From Pseudomonadota bacterium (GTDB lineage: Bacteria > Pseudomonadota > Gammaproteobacteria > Burkholderiales > Burkholderiaceae_C), in contig JAFECX010000146.1 of the NCBI GenBank assembly GCA_018241895.1, forward strand, positions 1 to 41,578: 41,578 nucleotides of DNA, given 5' to 3'. Below, one piece after another: positions 9,020 to 17,006 of this stretch. The translations under genes and the position numbers were made by a program. Under the pieces are notes generated by a model. That model was not told the origin of the DNA. It saw only the letters and a list, made by a program, of their open reading frames with translations, and made no database searches. How positions within the stretch are numbered: the stretch's first letter is position 1; each line of letters starts with the position of its first letter.

Positions 9020-12000
9020 GTGCCGAGTCCCACCGCGACGGGTCAGGCCGCCGGCACGCCGCGGCGCGCCAACCCGATCCCCCGCATCACGTATCCCGAA
9101 TCGCTGCCCGTCAGCGCCCGGCGCGAGGAGATCGCGCGCGCGCTCGGCGCGCATCAGGTCATCGTCGTCTGCGGCGAGACCGGCTCGGGCAAGACGACGC
9201 AGCTGCCCAAGATCGCGCTCGAGCTCGGTCGCGGCCGGGGCGCGGGCGGGCGCGGGCTGATCGGCCACACGCAGCCGCGGCGCATCGCCGCCACCAGCGT
9301 GGCGCGGCGCATCGCCGAGGAGCTCGCGACGCCGCTGGGCGAGGTCGTCGGCTACAAGGTGCGCTTCAACGACCGGCTGCACCCCGGCGCCAGCGTCAAG
9401 CTGATGACCGACGGCATCCTGCTCGCCGAGACGCAGGGCGACGCGCTGCTCGCGCAGTACGACACGCTGATCGTCGACGAGGCGCACGAGCGCAGCCTGA
9501 ACATCGACTTCCTGCTCGGGTATCTGAAGCAGATCCTGCCGCGGCGCCCCGACCTCAAGGTCGTCGTCACGTCGGCCACCATCGACGCCGAGCGCTTCGC
9601 GCGGCATTTCGCCGGCCCCGGCGGCCCGGCGCCGGTGATCGGCGTCAGCGGGCGCCTGTTTCCGGTCGAGCAGCGCTGGCGGCCGTTCGAGGAACGCCGC
9701 GACTACGGCCTCGAAGACGCCGTCGCGGACGCGGTGGACGAGCTGTGGAGCGGGCCGACGGGCGGCGGCGACATCCTCGTCTTCCTGCCCGGCGAGCGCG
9801 AGATCCGCGACGTCGCCGAGCATCTGCGCGCGCGGCTGGTGCGCGCGGCCAGGGGCGGGCCGGCGCCGGAGATCCTGCCGCTGTACGCACGGCTGTCGCA
9901 GGGCGAGCAGGATCGCGTGTTCGCGCCCAGTCATGGCCGGCGCATCGTGCTCGCGACCAACGTCGCCGAGACCTCGCTCACGGTGCCGGGCATCCGCTGC
10001 GTCATCGACCCCGGCCTGGCGCGCGTCAAGCGCTACAGCTGGCGCAGCAAGGTCGAGCAGCTGCAGGTCGAGCCGATCAGCCAGGCCGCCGCCGACCAGC
10101 GCGCGGGGCGCTGCGGGCGCGTCGCCGACGGCGTGTGCGTTCGCCTGTACGACGAGCAGGACTACGCGGCGCGCCCGCGCTACACCGATCCGGAGATCGT
10201 GCGCAGTTCGCTCGCCGGCGTGATCCTGCGCATGCACAGCCTGCGCCTGGGCAGCGCGGAGGCGTTCCCGTTCCTCGAGCCGCCGCCGCGAAAGGCCATC
10301 GCCGACGGTTACGCGCTGCTCGCCGAGCTCGGGGCGGTCGACGAGGCGAACGCGTTGACTTCCATCGGCGCCGAGCTTGCCCGGCTGCCGCTCGATCCGC
10401 GCGTGGGTCGCATGATCGTCGAGGCGCGCGCGCGCCAGGCGCTGGCCGAGGTGCTGGTCGTCGCCGCGGCGCTCAGCGTGCAGGACGTGCGCGACCGCCC
10501 GCTCGAGCACCAGCAGGCGGCCGACGAGAAGCACCGGCCCTTCGACGACGAGCGCTCCGAGTTCGTCGGCACGCTGAAGCTGTGGCAATGGATCGAGGCC
10601 GGACGCGGCACGCACGGCCACGCGCAGGGGCGGGGCGAGCAGATCGACCGGCCGCGCCTGTCCAACCGCCAGCAGGAGCAGCGGCTGCGCGAGCAGTTCA
10701 TCAGCCCCAGGCGCGTGCGCGAGTGGCGCGACGTCCATGCCCAGCTGCATGCGGTCGCGGCCGAGCACGGGTGGCACCTGAACGCGCAGCCGGCCAGCTA
10801 CGAACAGCTGCACCAGTCGCTGCTGGCCGGGCTGCTGGGCAACATCGGCTGCCGCGTCGACGACGGGCCGCCCCAGGCCGGCGCTGCCCCGCGGGCCGAT
10901 GGCGGACGGACACGACGCGACGACGGCACGTGGTACCTGGGTGCGCGCGGCATCAGGTTCTGGCCCCACCCGGGCGCGAACCTGTCGAAGAAGCCCGGGC
11001 GCTGGATCGTCGCCGCCGAGCTGGTCGAGACGACGCGCCTGTATGCGCGCGGCATCGCCGCCATCGAGCCGCAGTGGCTGCCGCCGCTCGCCGCCCACCT
11101 GCTGAAGAAGCAGTTGCTCGAGCCGCACTGGGAGAAGAAGGCGGCCCAGGTGGTGGCGCTCGAGCGCGCGACGCTGTACGGCCTCGTGGTCTACAACAAC
11201 CGGCGCGTCGACTACGGCCTTGTCGACCCGGCCGCAGCGCGCGATATCTTCGTCCGCGAGGCCCTGGTGGCCTCGCTCGGCGCGGACGTCTGGGACGCGA
11301 AGTACCCGTTCCTGGCGCACAACCGCAGGATGCTGGCGCAGGTGCAGGAGCTCGAGCACAAGGCCAGGCGCCAGGACGTGCTGGTCGACGAGGAACTGAT
11401 CGCCGCCTTCTACGACGCGCAGCTGCCGTCCGACGTGTGCTCGGGCGCGAGCTTCGAGCGCTGGTATCGCCGGGAGGTGCAGCGCCAGCCGCGGCTGCTG
11501 CAGCTCACGCGCGAGGAGCTGATGCGCCACGAGGCGGCCGGCGTCACGAGCGAGGCCTTTGCGCGCACGATCCGCCTGGGCGGCATCGACTGCGTGGCGA
11601 GCTACCTGCACGAGCCGGGCGACCCGCGCGACGGCCTCACGGTGACGGTGCCGATCTACGCCCTCAACCAGGTGAGCGAGGCGCGCTGCGAATGGCTGGT
11701 GCCGGGCATGCTCGCGGCCAAGGTGCAGGCCCTGTGCAAGAGCCTGCCGCAGCGGCCGCGCTCGCGCCTGGTGCCGCTGCCCGAGTACGCGGCCGCGTTC
11801 TGCGCCTCGACGGCCTTCGCGCAGGGCGGCCTGACGGACGCGCTGCTCGCCGGCGTGCGCGAGCGCACGCAGCTGCCGGTGCAGCGCGGCGACTTCAAGC
11901 CCGAACAGCTGAGCGCGCACCTGTTCATGAACCTGCGTGTCGTCGACGAGCACGGCCGCCAGCTCGGCATGGGGCGCGACGTGGCGGCGCTCAAGGCGCA

Positions 12001-13108
12001 ATTGGGTGCGCAGGCGCGCTCGGCGTTCCAGGCGCTGGCGGTGTTGAAGGGCGGGGCGGCGACAACGGCACGCGCGCCCGGGGCGACGAGCACGACCGCC
12101 ACGACAGGCGCGACGGATGCGCCGGATGCGCCGGATGCGCCGGATGCGACAGGCGTGCGTCGCGTCAAGGGCGCGCAGGCGCGGGCCGGCGCACCGGTTG
12201 CCGCTGCCGCGCCGGCGGTCGTTGCGAGCCACACGAACGCGCTCGCCGCGCCCGTGGGCGGCGAGAAGTACGCGGGCTGGACCTTCGGCGAACTGCCCGA
12301 GCTGATGGAGGTGCGCCGCGGCAGCCAGACGTTGGTCGGGTTCCCGGCGCTGGTCGATCGCGGCACGCACGTCGAGATCGAGGTCTGCGACGAGCCCGCG
12401 CTGGCCGCGCGGCGGCACCGCGCCGGCCTGCGCCGGCTCTTCGCGCTGCAGCTGCGCGAGCCGCTGCGCCATCTGCAAAAGAACATTCCCGGCTTGCAGG
12501 CCATGGCGGCGCACTACATGCCGCTGGGCACGCTGGAGGAGCTGCGCGAGCAGATCGTCGAGCTGGCGATCGAGCGCGCCTTCATGGGCGCGCCGCTGCC
12601 CACCGACGCGGCGGCCTTCGCTGCCCGAGTCCAGGAAGGGCGCGTGCGGCTCAACCTGATCGCGCAGGAGGTGGCGCGCCTGGCGGCCACCGTGCTGCAG
12701 GGCTACGCCGCCGCGCAGCGCAAGCTCAAGGACGGCCGCCCGCCGCGCGAGGTGGCCGACGACGTGCAGGCACAGCTGCAGCGGCTGGTCCCCAAGCCGT
12801 TCCTGCTGGCGACGCCGTGGGCGGCGCTCGGGCACCTGCCGCGCTATCTCGAGGCGATCGTGATGCGGCTGGACAAGCTGCGCGCCGATCCGACGCGCGA
12901 CGCGCAGCGCATGGCCGAGTTGCGACCGCTCGAGCAGCGCTGGCTGCGCCGGCAGGCCGAGCTCGCGGGCGCTGCGCACGCGCGGCTCGACGAGTACCGC
13001 TGGCTGCTCGAGGAGTTGCGCGTGAGCTTCTTTGCGCAGGAGCTGCGCACGCCGCAGCCGGTGAGCGCGAAGCGGCTGGACAAGGTCTGGGCGCAGATCG
13101 ATGTGTGA
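9020..13108 (+). CDS. hrpA: ATP-dependent RNA helicase HrpA (DEAH family)
   Basis: DEAH/RHA-type RNA helicase implicated in mRNA handling and ribosome rescue. Counted from the GTG at 9020 it has 1362 residues (E. coli about 1300). Walker A GETGSGKTT is at ~52-60, the DEAH box at ~153-156, SAT at ~185-187, and motif VI QRAGRCGRV near 358-366. Helicase-associated and OB-fold regions and a long C-terminal DUF3418-type domain follow. An Ala/Thr/Pro-rich insertion at ~1013-1077 contains a tandem DAP repeat. The GTG was chosen because earlier in-frame starts run into argA and the protein begins to match the family at about residue 20; ATG 8942 cannot be excluded. Its -10-like GATAAT lies only 9 nt upstream, so the transcript may be nearly leaderless. 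Confidence 0.95.
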   Translation: MPSPTATGQAAGTPRRANPIPRITYPESLPVSARREEIARALGAHQVIVVCGETGSGKTTQLPKIALELGRGRGAGGRGLIGHTQPRRIAATSVARRIAEELATPLGEVVGYKVRFNDRLHPGASVKLMTDGILLAETQGDALLAQYDTLIVDEAHERSLNIDFLLGYLKQILPRRPDLKVVVTSATIDAERFARHFAGPGGPAPVIGVSGRLFPVEQRWRPFEERRDYGLEDAVADAVDELWSGPTGGGDILVFLPGEREIRDVAEHLRARLVRAARGGPAPEILPLYARLSQGEQDRVFAPSHGRRIVLATNVAETSLTVPGIRCVIDPGLARVKRYSWRSKVEQLQVEPISQAAADQRAGRCGRVADGVCVRLYDEQDYAARPRYTDPEIVRSSLAGVILRMHSLRLGSAEAFPFLEPPPRKAIADGYALLAELGAVDEANALTSIGAELARLPLDPRVGRMIVEARARQALAEVLVVAAALSVQDVRDRPLEHQQAADEKHRPFDDERSEFVGTLKLWQWIEAGRGTHGHAQGRGEQIDRPRLSNRQQEQRLREQFISPRRVREWRDVHAQLHAVAAEHGWHLNAQPASYEQLHQSLLAGLLGNIGCRVDDGPPQAGAAPRADGGRTRRDDGTWYLGARGIRFWPHPGANLSKKPGRWIVAAELVETTRLYARGIAAIEPQWLPPLAAHLLKKQLLEPHWEKKAAQVVALERATLYGLVVYNNRRVDYGLVDPAAARDIFVREALVASLGADVWDAKYPFLAHNRRMLAQVQELEHKARRQDVLVDEELIAAFYDAQLPSDVCSGASFERWYRREVQRQPRLLQLTREELMRHEAAGVTSEAFARTIRLGGIDCVASYLHEPGDPRDGLTVTVPIYALNQVSEARCEWLVPGMLAAKVQALCKSLPQRPRSRLVPLPEYAAAFCASTAFAQGGLTDALLAGVRERTQLPVQRGDFKPEQLSAHLFMNLRVVDEHGRQLGMGRDVAALKAQLGAQARSAFQALAVLKGGAATTARAPGATSTTATTGATDAPDAPDAPDATGVRRVKGAQARAGAPVAAAAPAVVASHTNALAAPVGGEKYAGWTFGELPELMEVRRGSQTLVGFPALVDRGTHVEIEVCDEPALAARRHRAGLRRLFALQLREPLRHLQKNIPGLQAMAAHYMPLGTLEELREQIVELAIERAFMGAPLPTDAAAFAARVQEGRVRLNLIAQEVARLAATVLQGYAAAQRKLKDGRPPREVADDVQAQLQRLVPKPFLLATPWAALGHLPRYLEAIVMRLDKLRADPTRDAQRMAELRPLEQRWLRRQAELAGAAHARLDEYRWLLEELRVSFFAQELRTPQPVSAKRLDKVWAQIDV
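12116..12148 (+). repeat. 9-bp in-frame tandem repeat (DAP)n in hrpA
   Basis: The unit GATGCGCCG occurs three times in full, at 12116, 12125 and 12134. A degenerate fourth copy begins at 12143. The array encodes Asp-Ala-Pro repeats in the low-complexity linker of HrpA. The unit is a multiple of three, so copy-number change would not shift the frame. Confidence 0.9.
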
Positions 13109-13122
13109 GGCGAGACTCGGCT

Positions 13123-13154
13123 GGTTTGGTCAAACCGCAATGATTCGCAATCAG
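13123..13154 (+). promoter_or_regulatory. Two adjacent palindromes, the second Fur-like, upstream of the iron-binding protein gene
   Basis: In the 96-bp gap before the periplasmic binding protein lie GGTTTG-GT-CAAACC (13123-13136) and AATGATTCGCAATCA (13139-13153), whose core TGATT-CGC-AATCA is an inverted repeat. The second resembles a degenerate Fur box: by eye about 9 of 19 positions match the E. coli consensus. Its position before an iron-uptake gene supports Fur control. The first palindrome has too short a centre to be an RNA hairpin and may be another operator. Regulation is inferred. Confidence 0.45.
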
Positions 13155-13204
13155 GTTAGGATCGAGCGACGACCACTCTGTGCGGCCCAGCGCCGCTCAC
13201 GCCC

Positions 13205-14254
13205 ATGTCACCGACGCGACGCACCACCGTCTGCGCGCTGCTTGCCGCAGCCGTCCTTGCCCTCGTGACCCCGGCCGGTGCCCAGGAGCAGGTGCTCAAC
13301 CTGTACTCGGCCCGGCACTACCCGACCGACGAGGCGCTGTATGCGAACTTCACGAAGGCGACGGGCATCCGGATCAACCGTGTCGAGGCCGACGACGCAG
13401 GCATCATGGCGCGGCTGAAGGCCGAAGGCGCGGCGAGCCCGGCCGACGTGATCTTCCTCGTCGACGCGGCCCGGCTGTGGCGTGGCGAGCAGGAGGGCCT
13501 CTTCCAGCCCGTCAAGTCGGCGCTGCTCGATCAGCGCATCCCGGCACAGCTGCACGGCACCGACGCCGGCCAGGGTGCGCTGTGGTACGGCATCACCACG
13601 CGCGCGCGCATCGTCGTCTACGACAAGGCGCGCATCAAGGCGCTCGACGTCGACACCTACGACAAGCTCGCCGCCCCGGGGCTGAAGGGCGAGCTGTGCA
13701 TCCGCTCGGGCTCGCACCCGTACAACCTGAGCCTGTTCGGCTCCGTGCTCGAGCACCTGGGGCCGCAGCGCACCGAGGCCTGGCTCGCGGGCCTCGTCGC
13801 CAACCTGGCGCGCTCGCCCAAGGGCGGCGACACCGACCAGATTCGCTCGGTGGCTGCCGGCGAGTGCGGCGTCGCCGTCACCAACAGCTACTACCTGGCG
13901 CGCCTGCTGCGCTCGAAGACACCCGCCGACCGCGAGGTGGTGGAGAAGGTGGGCTTCGTGTTCCCCGACCAGTCCGGACGCGGCACGCACGTCAACATCT
14001 CGGGTGTGGCGGTGGCGCGCCACGCCAAGCATCGCGACGCGGCCGTCAAGTTCCTCGAATACCTCGTCGGCGACGACGCGCAGCGCATGCTGGCCGACGG
14101 CAACAACGAGTACCCGGCGGTGCCCGGCGTGCGCATCGACAACCCGGCGCTCGCCGCCTTCGGCCCTTTCAAGGCCGAGACGGTGCCGATCGCCAAGGTC
14201 GGGGCGAACACGGCGCAGGTCCAGCAGATGCTCGACCGGGTCGGCTTCAAGTAG
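13205..14254 (+). CDS. Periplasmic Fe(III) ABC-transporter substrate-binding protein (FbpA/FutA-like)
   Basis: Predicted ferric-iron-binding periplasmic protein of 349 residues. Residues 1-26 are a Sec signal peptide (basic MSPTRRT, hydrophobic core, cleavage after AGA-Q). The mature protein begins VLNLYSARHYPTDEALYANF, the signature opening of the FbpA/AfuA family. VTNSYYLARL carries the tandem Tyr229-Tyr230 expected to ligate iron, and CIRSGSHPYNLSLF and GRGTHVNISGVAVARHAKH are also family-like. No permease or ATPase gene is adjacent, so it is an orphan here and must borrow or lack a transporter. A Fur-like palindrome lies upstream. The Shine-Dalgarno is weak. The ligand could be another metal, but the family match favours iron. 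Confidence 0.9.
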   Translation: MSPTRRTTVCALLAAAVLALVTPAGAQEQVLNLYSARHYPTDEALYANFTKATGIRINRVEADDAGIMARLKAEGAASPADVIFLVDAARLWRGEQEGLFQPVKSALLDQRIPAQLHGTDAGQGALWYGITTRARIVVYDKARIKALDVDTYDKLAAPGLKGELCIRSGSHPYNLSLFGSVLEHLGPQRTEAWLAGLVANLARSPKGGDTDQIRSVAAGECGVAVTNSYYLARLLRSKTPADREVVEKVGFVFPDQSGRGTHVNISGVAVARHAKHRDAAVKFLEYLVGDDAQRMLADGNNEYPAVPGVRIDNPALAAFGPFKAETVPIAKVGANTAQVQQMLDRVGFK

Positions 14255-14401
14255 CCCGACACCTCCGTCTTCTCCACGGTCGCGCCCGGGGCTTGCCCGC
14301 ATGGCGCTGGCCGCCGCGCCGCTCCATGATGGTTGCGGGCAGCGTGCTCGGGCCATGCGTCGGCAGCACAGGCCGCCCGACAACCGACAAGGAGAAGACG
14401 G

Positions 14402-16846
14402 ATGGACGGGACGAGAGGGATGGCGCGGCAGGTGCTGGCGGCGTTGGGCGCCGCCGCCCTTTGTGCCTGGGGCATGACCGATGTCGCCGCCGCGCGCGGC
14501 GACGACCGCGACACGGCGGTGCAGCTCGAGGTGCTGTCCAGCCCGGCGCACCAGGTGAGCGGCGGCGACGCGCGCATCCTCGTGCGCGCCGCGCCGGGGC
14601 TGCGCGGCAAGCTCGAGCTGTGGCTCAACGGCCGCCCGGTGACGGCGCCGCTGGCAGCGGTGGCCGACGGCCTCGAGGGTGTCGTGAGCGGCCTCGTCGA
14701 CGGCCGCAACGTGCTGCAGGTACGCCAGCGCAGCGTCGGCGTGCGCGACACGCTGTTGCTGACCAACCATCCCGTCACCGGCCCGATCTTCACCGGCCCG
14801 CAGCAGACGCCCTTCGTCTGCACGACCAGCCAGTTCGGGCTGCAGCCGAAGGTCGACTCGGCCGCGCCGCCGGGCTACCGCGTCAGCGACGCCGGCGGCA
14901 ACACCATCGGCTACAGCCGCGACTGCTCGATCGACACCTTCGTCACCTACCTGTACCGCACGAACGGCAACGCCTGGAAGACGCTGCCCGCCGGTCCGCG
15001 CCCGGCCGACATGGCGACGCTCACGCTGGCCGACGGCCGCACGGTCGACTTCGTCGTGCGCCGCGAGGTCGGCTCGATCAACCGCTTCCTGTACAGCTTC
15101 GCGATGCTGGCGCCGGCCGGCGAGAACCCGGCCGCGCCCGACCTCGGCCTGTGGAACCGCAAGCTGCTGTACTGGTTCCAGGGCGGCGTGGCGATCGGCC
15201 ACAGCCAGGGCACGGTGCACAGCGGCTCGCTCAACCCTGACATCCTCAGGCTCGGCTACGCCATCGCGCACAGCAGCGGCAACAACACCGGCACGCACTA
15301 CAACATGAACCTGGCCGGCGAGACGGCGCAGATGACCAAGGAGCGCTTCATCGAGCGCTACGGCGTGCCGGCCTACACCGTGGGCCTGGGCGGCTCGGGC
15401 GGTGCCATCCAGCAGTACCTGATCGCGCAGAACAACCCCGGCGTGCTCGACGGCCTGCTGCCGGTGCAGAGCTACCCCGACATGGTGACGCAGACCATCC
15501 ACGTCGGCGACTGCGAACTGCTCGAGTACTACATGGACGCCACCGACCGCGCCAACCCGAAGTGGCGCGTGACCAAGAACCGCAGCCTGCTCGTCGGCTT
15601 CAACGCCGAGGAGGGCTTCGCCAAGGTGAACGATCCCTTCGCGCAGCTCAAGACGATGCTCGGCTACAGCACCGCCGTCGGCACCACCGAATGCGTGCCG
15701 GCGTGGCGCGGCCTCACGCCGCTGGCGATGAACCCATGGTACGGCGAGGCGCCCAACCAGCAGTTCTGGGCGCCGCAGAGCGACATCGCCGCCATCCGCT
15801 GGACCCACTACGACGATCTGCGCAACGTCTACGGCGTCGACGCCACGGGCGCTGCGCGGCCGACCTGGGACAACGTCGGCGTCATGTACGGGCTGGCATC
15901 GCTCAAGGCCGGGCAGATCACGCCGGCCGAGTTCCTGCACCTGAACTGGAACATCGGCGGCTGGAAGCACCCGAGCCAGATGGTGCAGGAGACGTTCCCG
16001 TTCTTCGGCACCTCGGCCGCCGAGATCCAAAAGGCGCTCACGATCCCCGGCTACTTCGATCCGTGGAGCCGCAAGAACATGAACGCGGCGACGCCGGGCC
16101 AGCCGGCGCCGCGCACGCATGGCGACGCGAGAGCGATGCGCGCGGCCTACACCTCGGGCCACGTGTTCAGCGGCCGGCTCGAGGTGCCGGCGATCGACCA
16201 CCGGCAGTACATGGAACGCGAGCTCGACATGCACAACTCGCACCAGAGCTTCGCGCTGCGCAAGCGCGTGCAGGAGCACGGCAGCGACCCGCGCAACCTC
16301 GTCGTCTGGTTCACCGACACCCTCCCCAACACGCCCAAGGCGAGCAACACCTTCGACGCGCTGGCGCTGATGGACCAGTGGCTGACGAACATCCGCGCCC
16401 ATCCGCGCCGGGGCGTCGCCGGCAACCGCCCGGCGGCCGCCGTCGACAGCTGCTTCGACAAGAGCGGTGCGCCGATGGCGTCGGGCCCGCGCGTGTGGGA
16501 CGGCATCCTGAACAATCGGCCGGCCGGCGCCTGCACGCAGGCGTTCCCGATCTACCGCACCTCGCGCATCGTCGCCGGTGCGCCGATCGAAGGCGGCATC
16601 TACAACTGCGCCAAGAAGCCGCTGGCGCGCGCGCTTGCCGACGGCACCTTCGCGCCCTGGGTACCGGATCGCAGCGAGCGTGCGCAGTTGCAGCAGATCT
16701 TCACCGAGGGCGTGTGCGACTACAGCCGGCCCGACCAGGCGCGACCCGGCACCTACGTCGACGGCTGGCCCGGGTTCGGATCCGGGCAATCCGGACCGTA
16801 CGCAGCAGCGGTGGGTGCGTGGCTCGACGACTGGCTCGGCCGCTGA
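14402..16846 (+). CDS. Large secreted DUF6351-type protein, possible hydrolase
   Basis: An 814-residue exported protein that I associate from memory with the uncharacterised DUF6351 family; the biochemical function is unknown. Residues 1-31 form a signal peptide. An N-terminal beta-rich domain follows (~40-130; LELWLNGRPVTAPL, DGRNVLQVRQ). The large core contains FQGGVAIGHSQG (~259-270) and GLGGSGGAIQQYL (~328-340). The GGSGG element puts Ser332 in the position of an alpha/beta-hydrolase nucleophile (inference). About eight cysteines are spread through the mature part, fitting disulfides outside the cytoplasm. The ATG at 14402 is preceded by GGAGA at suitable spacing; ATG 14420 is an alternative. 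It lies 147 bp after the iron-binding protein, on the same strand, and ends at a strong palindromic terminator. Confidence 0.8.
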   Translation: MDGTRGMARQVLAALGAAALCAWGMTDVAAARGDDRDTAVQLEVLSSPAHQVSGGDARILVRAAPGLRGKLELWLNGRPVTAPLAAVADGLEGVVSGLVDGRNVLQVRQRSVGVRDTLLLTNHPVTGPIFTGPQQTPFVCTTSQFGLQPKVDSAAPPGYRVSDAGGNTIGYSRDCSIDTFVTYLYRTNGNAWKTLPAGPRPADMATLTLADGRTVDFVVRREVGSINRFLYSFAMLAPAGENPAAPDLGLWNRKLLYWFQGGVAIGHSQGTVHSGSLNPDILRLGYAIAHSSGNNTGTHYNMNLAGETAQMTKERFIERYGVPAYTVGLGGSGGAIQQYLIAQNNPGVLDGLLPVQSYPDMVTQTIHVGDCELLEYYMDATDRANPKWRVTKNRSLLVGFNAEEGFAKVNDPFAQLKTMLGYSTAVGTTECVPAWRGLTPLAMNPWYGEAPNQQFWAPQSDIAAIRWTHYDDLRNVYGVDATGAARPTWDNVGVMYGLASLKAGQITPAEFLHLNWNIGGWKHPSQMVQETFPFFGTSAAEIQKALTIPGYFDPWSRKNMNAATPGQPAPRTHGDARAMRAAYTSGHVFSGRLEVPAIDHRQYMERELDMHNSHQSFALRKRVQEHGSDPRNLVVWFTDTLPNTPKASNTFDALALMDQWLTNIRAHPRRGVAGNRPAAAVDSCFDKSGAPMASGPRVWDGILNNRPAGACTQAFPIYRTSRIVAGAPIEGGIYNCAKKPLARALADGTFAPWVPDRSERAQLQQIFTEGVCDYSRPDQARPGTYVDGWPGFGSGQSGPYAAAVGAWLDDWLGR

Positions 16847-16940
16847 AGCACGCAAGCCGCAGAAGGCTTCGACACCGGGCAGCACCCCCGGTGCGTGCCG
16901 CAACCCGGGCCGCACCCGCGCGGCCGGTGCCACACCAACG

Positions 16941-16970
16941 GACAAGGGCCCCGCGGGGCCCTTGTCGTTC
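16941..16970. terminator. Bidirectional terminator between the DUF6351 gene and trpB2
   Basis: A perfect 26-bp palindrome (12-bp arms, 16941-16952 and 16955-16966, centre GC) is rich in G and C, starts with GACAAGGG and is followed by GTTC. It lies between two convergent genes, 95 bp after one stop and 41 bp before the other. Its symmetry fits use in both directions. Confidence 0.8.
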
Positions 16971-17006
16971 GGCCGGCACGCCGCGTGCCGGCGTCGCGAG
17001 CGCGGC

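Noticed and set aside
12116..12148. Tandem units in hrpA as a CRISPR-like array
   Set aside because: Units are 9 bp with no spacers and lie in frame inside a coding sequence.
7286..12979. A very long open frame (about 1,900 codons) antisense to hrpA and out of frame with argA
   Set aside because: The translation is low-complexity Arg/Ala/Leu/His, lacks any recognisable domain and covers three real genes. It is a typical by-product of high GC in the third codon position.
14255..14401. Terminator or promoter between the iron-binding gene and the DUF6351 gene
   Set aside because: Only a 7-bp inverted pair (GCCCGCA/TGCGGGC) with a loop of about 33 nt is visible, and no -10-like box is convincing.
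13208..16945. A ~1,245-codon minus-strand frame opposite the iron-binding and DUF6351 genes
   Set aside because: Composition is antisense-like and the plus-strand genes have signal peptides, ribosome-binding sites and family motifs.
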